Shown here one piece after another: positions 1 to 9,412 of a stretch of 64,000 nt of DNA (within the stretch, counting starts at the first letter, position 1; the number at the start of each line of letters is the position of its first letter). The notes under the pieces are model-generated. The model was not told the origin of the DNA and did not search any database. It was given only the letters and a program-made list of their open reading frames with translations. This DNA comes from Paenibacillus sp. J5C2022 (lineage in GTDB: Bacteria > Bacillota > Bacilli > Paenibacillales > Paenibacillaceae): positions 62,001 through 126,000 of the forward strand of contig NZ_JAOQJC010000008.1 of NCBI RefSeq assembly GCF_025567625.1, in the 5' to 3' direction. Both the position numbers and the translations under genes were made by a program.

Positions 1-2823
1 TGCATCCGGGAAAACCACGGGATGCCATACGACGGCATAAGAACTATTGGTCAGACTGTTAATAAGCGCGTAATCTCTGCCTTCCTGCTTCACAACCATG
101 GTCGGCACATGTCGGACAGTTCCGTCCGGCTCTACGGCAACCCCCGTCGTTATTCGGTTCTCTTCTTCATCCATTCCGTCAGGAAGTGCAATCATGCGCT
201 TCACATAGCGGTCGTAACGTTCGATCTCGATGCTATTCCCGTCATAGGATGCCATGACGCGGAAGATGACGGGAGGCGCTGCAAGTCTAACTCCCGCTTC
301 CATTACAGCCTCTTCGATCCGGGAGGCCTCTTCCGCAGCCGGCTTCTCAATAATCAACGAGAGATGCAGCTTGTCTGGCTCAAGCTGCGCGCCGAGCTGC
401 CCGGCGATTTCATCCAGATCGACTAAGCCCGCAGGCAGATGATAAGAAGCTCCTTCGGCTTGCAGGACGATTGCAGCTTGCTTGCCAGTCAAGCTCTTCA
501 TGAGGCGGCCACTTAGTTGACCGATCAGAATATCCGTCTTCACTTTGACCGGAATCGTAATCGTAGCACCTTGCTCCTCCGCGTCCAGTCGTTTCAGCAT
601 TTCCGCCTCGTTCACCAGAATCGTCGTCTCTTTCCGGCCGTTCACGACCTTCACGCTGGCTGTGCCTGTGTTCTCCGCCTTCCCGTTCACCAGCACCTCC
701 ACGCCATTCGTCGCACCTCCCGTCGATGGATACGACGGAATCGATGGCCGGGACATGGTCTTGAAGCTCCATATTGATCCCGATAGCCCCAGGAATGCAA
801 TATCATATTGATCCCGGAATGCGCCCGGCGCAATAGTGACGTAATATTCCGTAGCATAATCCAATAGAGATGAGGGAGTGATCGCCACACTCGTCCCAAC
901 TGCCGATACTTTCGCTGCATCCGTCGCTTCGATCGTTTCTACTACGACATCGTCCTCCGCCCGTCTGATCTCGATCTGCTTGCCCGCAGATGCCTGTACA
1001 GCCTTGTCGAAGGTCAGCAACAGATTGGTATCAGGCTGCACATTCGTCGCTTGGTTAACCGGGGAGTAAGCAGCAATGCTCGGCGGATTGGCTACCGTTA
1101 CCGGATTGGAATACGTAATCAATGTTCGCTCATCGGGATCGCTGCCGTCAGGATGACTGCTGTGCGTCAGCCTCACCCTAATATCGTACGCGCCATCCTC
1201 TGGCAATGGAAGCGTCAACTGGGCCGGCAAACCTGACAAGTCCGCTTCAAGCTTGCTCCAGCTGTCTTCACCATGCGTCCTGCGCTCCAGCTCCACAGAT
1301 TCCGCCGCTTGCAGCATATCCTTGCTGAGTGAATCCGTCCGGAATCGGATGACAGCTGTCTCCTCCGATATCTCCCCCCTCGTCAGGAACGGCGAACGGT
1401 AACCTCCGAGCACAGGATAATACAGCGATTGATCCTCGCCGCTCGTCAATTCCACTTCGTCCGTCTGATCCAGAGACACGCCCACATAATCCTGCCTGTT
1501 CGCAGCTTTAAGCGCCTCCCCCATGACATAGGCGTCGTCACTGTTCGTTAACGCAATGCCGTTAACTGTCATCGAAGTATTGCTCGACCACGGCGACCAC
1601 GTTACCGTCACATCAATTCCGCTCTCGTTATAATCGAGCGCATTGTCGGCAATCGTCACGTTCGTCGCATAGAAGCCGATTACAGCGATGCCCGCACTTG
1701 TAAAGCCCTGCTGATTCGTGCTGTCATAGCCTGTAATTGTATTGCCCGTTATAGAGCCGCTGCCCCCGTAAATGTACATGGCATATTCATAGCCGTCGGA
1801 TTGTCTTAATCGCTCCGGGTAATCCGTCCCCTGGAACGTATTGCCGCTTATGGCCAATTCGCCGTTGCGAATGGCGACCGCATTGCGGAAAGCATTGCTG
1901 CTGTCGAATACGCTGTTCGCAATCGAAGTGGACAGCGCGCCCGGCTCTGCATGAATGCCAAAGCTGAGCTTCTCGCCCGGCACTGTGTTGTTGTGAAAGC
2001 CCTTCACCGTGACGCCATCCATGCTAAGTCTGCCGCCTGTCTTTACATTAATGACGGCGAATAGTTCATCTTGCCCGTTCTCCAGCGTCACATTGTTCAG
2101 CGACAAGGCGCTTCCCGGTCCTTCCACAATCAGAAATGTCTGCACATTCGCATAGTTGGGAAGCGAGGCGCTTTGCACGGTTACATCGTCGCTTCGCACG
2201 ACTGTATCCAGCATGCCGCTTCCCGCCTCGATGGTAGAGCCGTTGCCGTTAATGGCGACCGAACGCGATATTTTACCGCCGGCGTACTCATATCTTTGCT
2301 GCGGCATCAAATGAATGGTACTGACGTGGGGATTGACCAGGTAAGCCGACAGTTCCCCGGAGTCACTGGCTGTTACTTCGCTTCGCACCTCCGTTGTAAA
2401 CCGCCATGCCGAATTCCCTGCCATTCCCTGATAAGCATGCCCTTCGCCATTCTCGAACGCTCCCGCTTCGATCTCGACGTAATAGTCACTCCCGTACAAC
2501 AGCTGTGAACCAGGGAGAATCCTTACCTCAGTCCCGTTTGCAATGGTCACTTTATCGGTATCCGAGGACAACAACGATTCTACTGTGCTATCGTCCCACG
2601 CTTGCTTAAGGATGATCCGCTTGTTCTCTCCAGCCGTAACAGCTTCATCGAATTGCAGGACCAGTTGGGAATCCACAGTCACTTCCACTGCATTGTTGGC
2701 AGGCGTCATGCTTGTCTCTGCAATGACCGGCGATGGCGCGGCGCCGACGTATTCTCCTCCCCATCCGCTTCCCAATAGAAGCATGCATACTAGCGCAATT
2801 GTTAGGAACCGCTTCGCTCTCAT
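1..2823 (-). CDS. Secreted surface protein with SbsA-like Ig domains and a beta-helix (3' end outside window)
   Basis: The frame is open from the ATG at 2823 to base 1 (941 codons), so the C-terminus lies outside the window. A purine-rich ribosome binding site (GGAAGGGGAAAG) precedes the start. The N-terminus is a signal peptide (basic MRAKR, then a hydrophobic stretch, cleavage near GAA-PS). Two copies of a bacterial Ig-like domain of the SbsA/Big_5 type follow, recognisable by the pattern PANNAVEV..LVLQFDEAV near residue 40 and PVNQATNVQPDTNLLLTFDKAV near 590. Between them lies a stretch rich in NTI/NSV/GNT turns typical of a right-handed parallel beta-helix, as in pectate-lyase-like folds. 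A polar domain (TILVNEAEML..) begins after about residue 700. It is probably exported and cell-surface attached; an SLH anchor could lie beyond the edge. No catalytic residues could be assigned. Confidence 0.85.
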   Translation of the reverse strand, partial: MRAKRFLTIALVCMLLLGSGWGGEYVGAAPSPVIAETSMTPANNAVEVTVDSQLVLQFDEAVTAGENKRIILKQAWDDSTVESLLSSDTDKVTIANGTEVRILPGSQLLYGSDYYVEIEAGAFENGEGHAYQGMAGNSAWRFTTEVRSEVTASDSGELSAYLVNPHVSTIHLMPQQRYEYAGGKISRSVAINGNGSTIEAGSGMLDTVVRSDDVTVQSASLPNYANVQTFLIVEGPGSALSLNNVTLENGQDELFAVINVKTGGRLSMDGVTVKGFHNNTVPGEKLSFGIHAEPGALSTSIANSVFDSSNAFRNAVAIRNGELAISGNTFQGTDYPERLRQSDGYEYAMYIYGGSGSITGNTITGYDSTNQQGFTSAGIAVIGFYATNVTIADNALDYNESGIDVTVTWSPWSSNTSMTVNGIALTNSDDAYVMGEALKAANRQDYVGVSLDQTDEVELTSGEDQSLYYPVLGGYRSPFLTRGEISEETAVIRFRTDSLSKDMLQAAESVELERRTHGEDSWSKLEADLSGLPAQLTLPLPEDGAYDIRVRLTHSSHPDGSDPDERTLITYSNPVTVANPPSIAAYSPVNQATNVQPDTNLLLTFDKAVQASAGKQIEIRRAEDDVVVETIEATDAAKVSAVGTSVAITPSSLLDYATEYYVTIAPGAFRDQYDIAFLGLSGSIWSFKTMSRPSIPSYPSTGGATNGVEVLVNGKAENTGTASVKVVNGRKETTILVNEAEMLKRLDAEEQGATITIPVKVKTDILIGQLSGRLMKSLTGKQAAIVLQAEGASYHLPAGLVDLDEIAGQLGAQLEPDKLHLSLIIEKPAAEEASRIEEAVMEAGVRLAAPPVIFRVMASYDGNSIEIERYDRYVKRMIALPDGMDEEENRITTGVAVEPDGTVRHVPTMVVKQEGRDYALINSLTNSSYAVVWHPVVFPDA

Positions 2824-2925
2824 TCCTGACTTTCCCCTTCCAATGATATGTTCGGCATTCAGCACTACTTTATAATCCAGTGCTTAACAATTAGTGAACA
2901 TCTAAGAAAGTCAGGTTAAATAAGT

Positions 2926-3816
2926 CTACTGTCCCTCCTGCCCGCTATGCGCAAAGCAATAACGAATGAAACTCTCCATCGCATCCGTCAAAAATTTATG
3001 CTTGTGATAGGCCAGCTTGAACTGGCGCCTGAACGAGAGTCCTTCCACCTTCACCGTACGCAGCAGGCCTGTATCCACTTCCATATGGACGGCCCGCTGC
3101 GAGATGACAGATATGCCCAGCCCCTCCGCTACGGCCATCTTGATGGTGTCGGCATTGTTGCATGTCCATGTCGCCGTCCACGATAATCCATGCCCGGACA
3201 TTACCTCTTCGAAAGTGTTCCTGGTGCCGCTTCCCGCTTCCCGCAGGATGAAATTCTCCCCCTCCAGCTCTTTCGCCCCAACCGATTCCCGTTCCCAAAA
3301 AGGGTGTCCCTGGCCGCATATGCAGACGAGCGTATCCTCTGCGAACGGCTTGCACACCAAATCGGTCTGAGTTACATCCCCCTCCACAAGCCCCAAATCC
3401 AAATGATCGACCAGCAGCATCCCTTCAATTTTCGTCGTATTGTCTTCGACCACTTCCATCCTTGCACCGGGAGTCTGCAATTGAAATGCCGCTGCCAGCT
3501 TGGGCAATACGGTGGCGCCGATTGTAACGCTCGCGCCGACACGTATTAATCCAGTCTCGTGCATAGCGCGCATCTCGCTCTCTGCATCGCTGTACATCCG
3601 AAGGATATGCCGCGCGTAGCCCAGAAGCTTCTCGCCGGCCCTTGTCAGATACAGCTTCCTCGACAATCGCTCGAACAGCCGAATCCCGTAATGCGCCTCA
3701 AGCTCCGCTATCGCCTGGCTTACTGCCGATTGAGATACATACAACGTATTCGCCGCAGCGGTCATATTCATCTTGTCGCATACGGCTATGAATATTTGCA
3801 AGTGCCGCAAGGTCAC
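2926..3816 (-). CDS. LysR-family transcriptional regulator
   Basis: A 296-residue protein of normal LysR length. Residues 1-60 form the winged helix-turn-helix (MTLRHLQIFIAV.., then AANTLYVSQSAVSQAIAELE), followed by the periplasmic-binding-protein-like effector domain. The frame is open up to a GTG at 3825, but that codon lies inside the ribosome binding site AGAGGTGAT. The GTG at 3816 has correct spacing and gives the classical MTLRHL start. It is transcribed away from the YeiH-family gene at 3935. In E. coli the LysR gene yeiE is likewise divergent from yeiH, so this regulator probably controls its neighbour and itself. The effector cannot be read from the sequence. Confidence 0.93.
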   Translation of the reverse strand: MTLRHLQIFIAVCDKMNMTAAANTLYVSQSAVSQAIAELEAHYGIRLFERLSRKLYLTRAGEKLLGYARHILRMYSDAESEMRAMHETGLIRVGASVTIGATVLPKLAAAFQLQTPGARMEVVEDNTTKIEGMLLVDHLDLGLVEGDVTQTDLVCKPFAEDTLVCICGQGHPFWERESVGAKELEGENFILREAGSGTRNTFEEVMSGHGLSWTATWTCNNADTIKMAVAEGLGISVISQRAVHMEVDTGLLRTVKVEGLSFRRQFKLAYHKHKFLTDAMESFIRYCFAHSGQEGQ

Positions 3817-3834
3817 GCCTATCACCTCTCACAT

Positions 3835-3850
3835 ATCATAAGTATATGAT
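3835..3850. promoter_or_regulatory. Palindrome between the divergent LysR and YeiH genes, candidate operator
   Basis: ATCATA-AGTA-TATGAT is a perfect 6-bp inverted repeat with a 4-bp spacer, just upstream of the LysR start in an AT-rich divergent region. A TATAAT hexamer lies at 3860-3865 on the plus strand. LysR regulators usually bind a dyad in such regions, but the T-N11-A form is not exactly met, so operator function is inference. Confidence 0.4.
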
Positions 3851-3899
3851 TATTATATCTATAATAATGATCTATTTTACTTATATCAATAGGAGACGT

Positions 3900-3938
3900 A
3901 TGCTGGAGATGCATACTTCATGGGGGTGTACTCGATGA
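3900..3938 (+). other. Possible 12-codon leader ORF overlapping the YeiH start
   Basis: An ATG at 3900 sits 4 nt behind AGGAG and opens a 12-codon frame (MLEMHTSWGCTR) whose TGA overlaps the preferred YeiH start codon in an ATGA arrangement (3935-3938). This is the geometry of translational coupling. It may simply be chance in a short leader. Confidence 0.3.
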
Positions 3939-5044
3939 CTGTTCGTACTAAACCAACAGACGATGTTAGCGCTGATGTTGTCCTGGAACCGCAAGAATGC
4001 CTCAGAGACAGCAGCCATTCGGGCAAAAGAAAGACAGCCACACGCGGGCACGAAAGCTTCCGCACATGGCTGCTTGGTATCGGATTTACCTTATGTATCG
4101 CCTTGCTCGGCTGGGCCGCCAGCGCCCTTCCGGTGCTGGACCGACTGGGGCCGCTCGGATGCTCCATCGCGCTGGCTGTAGCTTACCGGCACTATAAAGG
4201 CTATCCCGAGCCGCTGCGCAAGGGCATTCAATTCTGCAGCCGCACGCTGCTGCGGCTGGCCATCGTCCTGTTCGGACTAAGGCTGGATATACAGCTTGTC
4301 CTGCATGATGGACCCGGCTTGCTGCTGCAGGCAGCGATTGTCATCGCCTTCGCCGTCCTGCTCACCGTATCGCTCGGCAAGCGACTGAAAGCGGACCCCG
4401 CGATCACACTTCTGCTCGCGATCGGCACCGGCATCTGCGGCGCTGCCGCAATCGCAGCTGTCGCTCCAATTCTGCGTACGAAGGATGAGGATACGGCGAT
4501 AGGAGCCGGCATGATCGCCCTGGTCGGCACTGTGTTCGCGGTCGGCTATACGCTGCTGCGTCCCTTGCTCCCGCTTACCGGAATCGACTACGGCGCCTGG
4601 TCGGGCATCAGCCTGCATGAGATAGCTCATGTCGCGTTGGCTGCCGCCCCAGCTGGACAAGATGCGCTTGCGGCGGGACTGCTCGCCAAGCTGAGCCGTG
4701 TGCTGCTGCTGGTTCCGTTCTGCCTGCTGCTGCTTCTCTGGAAGAAGCGGAACGGCGGGGCTGCGCAGCCGGATGCGAAGCTGGAGTTTCCGTGGTTCCT
4801 GCTGGGATTCATCGCAGCCAGTGTCATTGGAAGTTATGTCTTCGGCACCTATATTGACGTTCCCGCATCTGTCATGAACGGGCTTGCCACGGCTACTTCG
4901 TTCCTGCTGTCCATGGCGATGGTTGGCCTCGGCCTGAACGTCAGCATGAAGCAGCTCCGCTCCAAAGCGCTGAGACCGGTTGTCGCCATGTCGATCACCT
5001 CGCTTCTGCTAGCCGTACTCACTTACTTGAACGCTCTGGCTTAG
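3935..5044 (+). CDS. YeiH-family (UPF0324) membrane protein, putative sulfate exporter family
   Basis: A 369-residue integral membrane protein with about nine or ten hydrophobic segments from residue 45 to the end. The family marks are the N-terminal RHYKGYPEPLRKGIQFCSRTLLRLAIVLFG-like stretch and the glycine/alanine-rich TGICGAAAIAAVAPILRTKDEDTA segment. The frame is open back to an ATG at 3920, but the ATG at 3935 has the better ribosome binding site (GGGGGTG, spacer 6). It is divergent from a LysR gene. Databases often label this family a putative sulfate exporter, but transport function is poorly established. The stop codon overlaps the stop of the convergent MscS gene by 4 bp, so no terminator separates them. 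Confidence 0.88.
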   Translation: MTVRTKPTDDVSADVVLEPQECLRDSSHSGKRKTATRGHESFRTWLLGIGFTLCIALLGWAASALPVLDRLGPLGCSIALAVAYRHYKGYPEPLRKGIQFCSRTLLRLAIVLFGLRLDIQLVLHDGPGLLLQAAIVIAFAVLLTVSLGKRLKADPAITLLLAIGTGICGAAAIAAVAPILRTKDEDTAIGAGMIALVGTVFAVGYTLLRPLLPLTGIDYGAWSGISLHEIAHVALAAAPAGQDALAAGLLAKLSRVLLLVPFCLLLLLWKKRNGGAAQPDAKLEFPWFLLGFIAASVIGSYVFGTYIDVPASVMNGLATATSFLLSMAMVGLGLNVSMKQLRSKALRPVVAMSITSLLLAVLTYLNALA

Positions 5045-6321
5045 TCCGCCTCCGATACCATGACTCTGTCGCGCGCTCTCTCGGGCAGCTCTCCCTGGAG
5101 CGCGCTCTTCAGATCGTGCCCCGACGGATTCTGGAATACGCGAATGCCGAATTCCGGCGCAACGGCCAGCAGATGATCGAATATATCGGACTGCACGCCT
5201 TCGAATATTTCCCATCTTACATCGTTCACGAACGCATAGATTTGCAGCGGCAGCCCCGTTCCATCCGGCTGGAGCTGCCGAACCATGCATGTCATCTCTT
5301 TATGAATGCCGGGATGATTCCTTAGATAGCTCTGGATATAAGCTCTGAACATGCCGATATTCGTCAGCGCCCTGCCGTTCACATTGCTGGACCGGTCGAT
5401 TTTATGCTCCACATGATAACGCTCGATATCCAGTTCCTTTTGCGCGATGTACGCTTTGAGCACATGGATCTTCTTTAGCTTTTCGATCATTTCGGGACTG
5501 CAGATGGTGATGCTGGTCGTATCGATGGAGAGCGACCTCATAATGCGCCGTCCGCCCGAGGTCTGCATGCCCCGCCAGTTCTTGAACGAATCGGAGATTA
5601 GCGCATAAGACGGAATGGTCGTGTATGTCTTGTCCCAATTCTGAACCTTGACCGTATGCAGCGAGATATCGACGACGTCGCCGTCCGCGCCATACTTCGG
5701 CATCTCGATCCAATCGCCGACCCGCACCATATCGTTGGAGGTTAGCTGCACGCCCGCTACAAGGCCCAGTATGGAATCCTTGAACACGAGCATCGTCACC
5801 GCCGACAGCGCGCCAATGCCGCTCAGCAAGATAAGCGGGCTCTGTCCGATCAGATTGGAGACGATCAGTATGCCGCCGATTGTGAAGACGAAGATTTTTA
5901 CAACCTGGATGTAGCCTCGAATCGGTCTCGCCTTCGAGATCTCATACGTCACATAAATATCGTTGACGGCATTGAGGAATGCATTAATGACCATAAGTGC
6001 GACAACAATAATATAGATGGCAGTACCCTGCTCGATCAGATGCTGGAACTTCGGGAACAGGGAAGATGAAAAGTAAATAATGATAGCAGGCACCACATGA
6101 GAGATTTTATGGAACACCTTGCGCTCCAGCAGATAGTCGTCCCACTTGACCTTGCTATTTCTAATGTAGTAGGAAACTATTCTCAGCACGATGCTCTTGG
6201 CGATGAAGTTGGCAGCCACGCTTAGACCGATAATGATGACAATCATAATCGCATTGGCCACATACAGGGACATCTGTTCGCCCATGCCAAAGTCTGCGAT
6301 CCATTCGTTCAGTAAATCCAT
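5041..6321 (-). CDS. MscS-family mechanosensitive channel, YbdG-like
   Basis: A 426-residue protein with four or five N-terminal membrane segments (about residues 20-180), then the MscS beta-domain signature (LSGIGALSAVTMLVFKDSILGLVAG at about 165-190, followed by NDMVRVGDWIEMPKYGADGDVVDISLHTVKVQNWDKT). The length and the C-terminal block ending in YAFVNDVRWEIFEGVQSDIFDHLL resemble E. coli YbdG rather than the shorter MscS. It should act in the plasma membrane, releasing solutes on hypo-osmotic shock. The start is supported by AGGAGG with a 5-nt spacer. The gene stands alone and converges on the YeiH gene. Confidence 0.93.
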   Translation of the reverse strand: MDLLNEWIADFGMGEQMSLYVANAIMIVIIIGLSVAANFIAKSIVLRIVSYYIRNSKVKWDDYLLERKVFHKISHVVPAIIIYFSSSLFPKFQHLIEQGTAIYIIVVALMVINAFLNAVNDIYVTYEISKARPIRGYIQVVKIFVFTIGGILIVSNLIGQSPLILLSGIGALSAVTMLVFKDSILGLVAGVQLTSNDMVRVGDWIEMPKYGADGDVVDISLHTVKVQNWDKTYTTIPSYALISDSFKNWRGMQTSGGRRIMRSLSIDTTSITICSPEMIEKLKKIHVLKAYIAQKELDIERYHVEHKIDRSSNVNGRALTNIGMFRAYIQSYLRNHPGIHKEMTCMVRQLQPDGTGLPLQIYAFVNDVRWEIFEGVQSDIFDHLLAVAPEFGIRVFQNPSGHDLKSALQGELPERARDRVMVSEAD

Positions 6322-6490
6322 ACGTACCTCCTCTTGATGTGTTAGGTCACATTATACACTTCATTCCTCCTTCACGGAAAGCCCCTGCCTCCCCAGAAAT
6401 ACAGGCGCATCCCGGTCGTATCCATGAAATCGGGATGAATATTCGTGTTCGGGGCATTTTATAGAAAAGCACATGAATGGAGTGATTGGC

Positions 6491-6772
6491 ATGGCTAGAA
6501 GAAGGAGCAGAAAATATGCGGTGCCCGGAGTTGAGCAAGGAATGCAGATATTCAAAGCGAATGTCATGAAAAACGAAGGGTATGCCGTAAATCCGAGCCG
6601 TCCGGATGATGTAAAATACGAAGTGGCGAAAGAGATAGGCGTTCCTTTGCAGGAGGGCAGCAATGGCGAGTTGTCTACGGAGTCGGTCGGCCATGTCGGC
6701 GGCAAAATTGGCGGACCGATGGTACGCGAGCTCATTCGATTGGCTCAGGAAGAGCTGACAAAGCGCGAGTAA
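6491..6772 (+). CDS. Alpha/beta-type small acid-soluble spore protein
   Basis: A 93-residue protein when started at the ATG at 6491, which has GGAG with an 8-nt spacer; an in-frame ATG at 6473 has no good ribosome binding site. Both family signatures are present: the germination-protease region (VKYEVAKEIGVPL, near residue 45) and the DNA-binding C-terminal block (GGKIGGPMVRELIRLAQEEL). Proteins of this family coat and protect spore DNA and are degraded at germination. The N-terminus (ARRRSRKYAVPGVEQGMQIFK) is longer and more basic than in typical 60-70-residue SASPs. The gene shows that the organism forms spores. I could not find a convincing sigma-G promoter. Confidence 0.88.
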   Translation: MARRRSRKYAVPGVEQGMQIFKANVMKNEGYAVNPSRPDDVKYEVAKEIGVPLQEGSNGELSTESVGHVGGKIGGPMVRELIRLAQEELTKRE

Positions 6773-6804
6773 AGAAGTTAGTAACTGCTTTGTTTTCTGG
6801 TGGA

Positions 6805-8130
6805 TGAGCGACTTTTGGCCGGGCTATGTGACCATTTTGAGCGATGGAGCAAACTTTCGGCTCACTTTCGGGGGCTATGTGAGCATATTGAGCGATGGAG
6901 CACACTTTTCAGCTCGCTTCCAGGGGCTATGTGAGCATTATGAGCGATAGAGGTTACTTTTGAGGCGGACAAGGCACTTTTGGCGGGGCATGTGAACATT
7001 TTGAGCGATAGCGCACACTTTTCGGCCCGTTTCCTGGGCTATGTGAGCATATTGAGCGATAGCGCACACTTTTCGGCCCGTTTCCTGGGCTATGTGAGCA
7101 TATTGAGCGATAGAGGTTACTGGGGCGGACGAGGTACTTTTGGCGGGGCTATGTGAGCATAATGAGCGATAGAGGTTACTTTTGGGGCGGACGAGACTCT
7201 CTTGGCGGGGCTATGTGATCATTTTGAGCGATGGAGCACACTTTTCAGCTCGCTTCCAGGGGCTATGTGAGCATTATGAGCGATGGAGCACACTTTTCGG
7301 CTCGCTTCCAGGGGCTATGTGAGCATTATGAGCGATAGAGGTTACTTTTGAGGCGGACAAGGCACTTTTGGCGGTGCTATGTGACCATTTTGAGCGATAG
7401 CGCACACTTTCGACTCACTTTCGGGGGCTATGTGAGCATATTGAGCGATAGAGGTTACTTTTGAGGCGGACGAGACTCTCTTGGCCGGGCTATGTGACCA
7501 TTTTGAGCGATGGAGCACACTTTCGGCTCACTTTCGGGGGCTATGTGAGCATATTGAGCGATAGAGGTTACTTTTGGGGCGGACGAGGCACTCTTGGCGG
7601 GGCTATGTGACCATTTTGAGCGCTGGAGCACACTTTTCGGCCCGTTTCCTGGGCTATGTGAGCATTATGAGCGATAGAGGTTACTTTTGAGGCGGACGAG
7701 GCACTTTTGGCGGCGCTATGTGAACATTTTGAGCGATAGCGCACACTTTTCGGCCCGTTTCCTGGGCTATGTGAGCATATTGAGCGATAGAGGTTACTTT
7801 TGAGGCGGACGAGACTCTCTTGGCGGTGCTATGTGACCATTTTGAGCGATAGCGCACACTTTCGACTCACTTTCGGGGGCTATGTGAGCATAATGAGCGA
7901 TGGAGGTTACTTTTGGGGCGGACGAGACACTCTTGGCGGTGCTATGTGACCATTTTGAGCGATAGCGCACACTTTCGACTCACTTTCGGGGGCTATGTGA
8001 GCATTATGAGCGATAGAGGTTACTTTTGAGGCGGACAAGGCACTTTTGGCGGAGCTATGTGAACATTTTGAGCGATGGAGCACACTTTTCGGCTCGCTTC
8101 CGGGGGCTATGTGAGCATATTGAGCGATAG
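6805..8130 (+). repeat. Array of 113-bp composite repeats, about 24 core copies
   Basis: About 24 copies of a core beginning CTATGTGA and continuing to TGAGCGATAG or TGAGCGATGG recur at alternating distances of about 51 and 62 bp. The 51-bp subunit ends in CACACTTTTCGGCTCGCTTCC-like sequence, and the 62-bp subunit in GGTTACTTTTGGGGCGGACG-like sequence. Together they make a 113-bp higher-order unit. Each core carries two direct TGAGC words 4 bp apart and is bracketed by CTAT and ATAG. Copies differ by scattered substitutions, and there are no unique spacers. The array fills the gap between the spore-protein gene and the esterase gene. The same unit occurs inverted at 10823-11149. Confidence 0.93.
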
Positions 8131-8160
8131 GCGCCGACTCCAGGCCGTGAATTCAGGTGT

Positions 8161-8193
8161 ATCAGGTTGGCCCCCTTCGGGTGCCAACCTGAT
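8161..8193. repeat. Perfect 11-bp inverted repeat beside the array
   Basis: ATCAGGTTGGC at 8161-8171 and GCCAACCTGAT at 8183-8193 form a perfect stem, and inner CCC/GGG can extend it. Neither strand has a following T-run, so it is not a standard terminator. It separates the repeat array from the esterase terminator. Confidence 0.65.
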
Positions 8194-8207
8194 GATGATT
8201 CAGCTGA

Positions 8208-8235
8208 AAAAGAGTGAATATGCTCACTCTTTTCC
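8208..8235 (-). terminator. Rho-independent terminator of the esterase gene
   Basis: On the minus strand AAAAGAGTGA, loop GCATAT and TCACTCTTTTT form a stem of about 10 bp ending in T residues. The 5' arm contains the TGA stop codon of the esterase gene, so gene end and terminator are merged. Confidence 0.75.
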
Positions 8236-9345
8236 AGCCGCTTCTACTCCATATACCTGCTTCATCGCCAGAGCTGCCAGCCGCTCCCCTACCGGACGCT
8301 TGTTCCGTGGATGAAGATTGTCCGCCTCGCCCAAGTCCCTCGTCGCAATCATCCCGGTATTCGAAACAAGCTCCAACGTGCGGTTCTGCGCGGTGCGTAC
8401 GAGCTCCCATTCGTCCAGCCCATCAACGTAATCCGGCAGCTCAACGTAGAGAAATGGGAATGCTTCGCCTCCCCAGCCGCTGCGCCAAGCCTGGAGCAAT
8501 GCCGGGAACAAAGTGCCGTAGCGCCGCCCCTTCTGTTCCAGCGCGTCGCTCTCCCCCTGGTACCAGATTACGCCGCACATCGCATACGGCTGTATAGGTG
8601 ACACCATTCCGTTATATAAGCCGAACGGACGGCGGAGATCATCTCGTCCCAGACGCTCTTCTTCCTCCACGAATTCTTCCCGATACATCGATATAGCGGG
8701 GGCGCTGCAAGCCGCGCTTCGCGGAATCCAACACGAAGCCTTCGTACCGGAGCGCGATACCTGAACAATTCCAACCGGTACGTTCAAACGCCGCTTCAGC
8801 GCACAAGCGAAAAAGACCGGCACTGCCGCCAATGGCAGCATGCGCTCCCGCGATACTTCGCGCCATTGTCCGTCCCGCACATCGTCCGCGGGTTCATCGG
8901 CAGCATATTCCTCCACCTTGAACAAACGAATGCCCGAGAGAGCGCCTTCGAAATCGTCATCGTTGAACGCATCCACCATCCACGCCGTCTCTTCTCCATA
9001 GATTTCCCGGAACGAATACCCCATATTGGATTGGCCGCCGGCAATCCACACTTCGCCGATCATGATGTCCCTTATGGCGATCTCGCTATCTTCACATGAG
9101 ATCGTCATCCCATGCGGACCTCCAGCCGGAGCGGGGTCCAGTTCCATTCTCCATCTGCCGGACACAGCTTTCACCGTCTTCCGCCGCCCCATGAATTCGA
9201 CCGAGACCTCTTCGCTATCACCCGCTTTCCCCCAGACCGGTATGGGCTTGTGCCGCTGAAGTACCATATGGTCGGCGAATATTTTCGGCAAGACAAGCTT
9301 TTCATTCTGCGCTGTCGCATCTCCAATCTGTTCATTCTGCATCAT
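8224..9345 (-). CDS. Sialate O-acetylesterase-like SGNH hydrolase
   Basis: A 373-residue protein. The SASA/SGNH esterase domain is shown by the nucleophile motif GGQSNM (Ser106), by a middle PVGIVQVSRSGTKASCW block and by the C-terminal DNLH (Asp342/His345) that completes the triad. An N-terminal beta-domain (LPKIFADHMVLQRHKPIPVWGKA) is characteristic of the family. No signal peptide is visible, so it should act in the cytoplasm. It is shorter than typical 480-640-residue members because the C-terminal beta-sandwich is absent. It should remove O-acetyl groups from sugars such as sialic acids or polysaccharide side chains; the substrate is unknown. It lies 138 bp downstream of a sialidase-like gene on the same strand, and the pair is flanked by inverted repeat blocks. 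Confidence 0.85.
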   Translation of the reverse strand: MMQNEQIGDATAQNEKLVLPKIFADHMVLQRHKPIPVWGKAGDSEEVSVEFMGRRKTVKAVSGRWRMELDPAPAGGPHGMTISCEDSEIAIRDIMIGEVWIAGGQSNMGYSFREIYGEETAWMVDAFNDDDFEGALSGIRLFKVEEYAADEPADDVRDGQWREVSRERMLPLAAVPVFFACALKRRLNVPVGIVQVSRSGTKASCWIPRSAACSAPAISMYREEFVEEEERLGRDDLRRPFGLYNGMVSPIQPYAMCGVIWYQGESDALEQKGRRYGTLFPALLQAWRSGWGGEAFPFLYVELPDYVDGLDEWELVRTAQNRTLELVSNTGMIATRDLGEADNLHPRNKRPVGERLAALAMKQVYGVEAAGKE

Positions 9346-9412
9346 CGCATCTCCAATCTGTCCATCCTACGCCGTACTCCGTCGCTCCTCCAATCAGTTC
9401 ACTCTGCATCAT
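9332..9412 (-). other. Duplicated 5' segment and short upstream frame of the esterase gene
   Basis: Upstream of the esterase start, a second ATGATG at 9412 opens a 26-codon frame whose first residues (MMQSELIGGAT) mirror the start of the esterase (MMQNEQIGDAT). It ends in a TGA inside the second copy, overlapping the esterase start by 14 bp in another frame. The region is a degenerate duplication of about 30 nt containing GATTGGAGATGCGA. It may be a frameshifted former N-terminus or a coupled leader. Confidence 0.5.

Noticed and set aside
6433-6470. Sigma-G promoter for the spore protein gene
   Set aside because: TGAATA and CATTTTA are present but only 13 bp apart, too close for a sigma-G promoter.
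6805-8130. CRISPR array
   Set aside because: The sequences between the cores are themselves repeated, not unique spacers; core distances alternate 51/62 bp, and no cas genes are nearby.
8161-8193. Terminator at the perfect 11-bp inverted repeat
   Set aside because: No T-run follows on either strand, and a better terminator for the esterase gene overlaps its stop codon.
8075-8314. Small plus-strand frame across the end of the repeat array
   Set aside because: It consists of repeat, intergenic hairpin and antisense esterase sequence; no ribosome binding site or homology.
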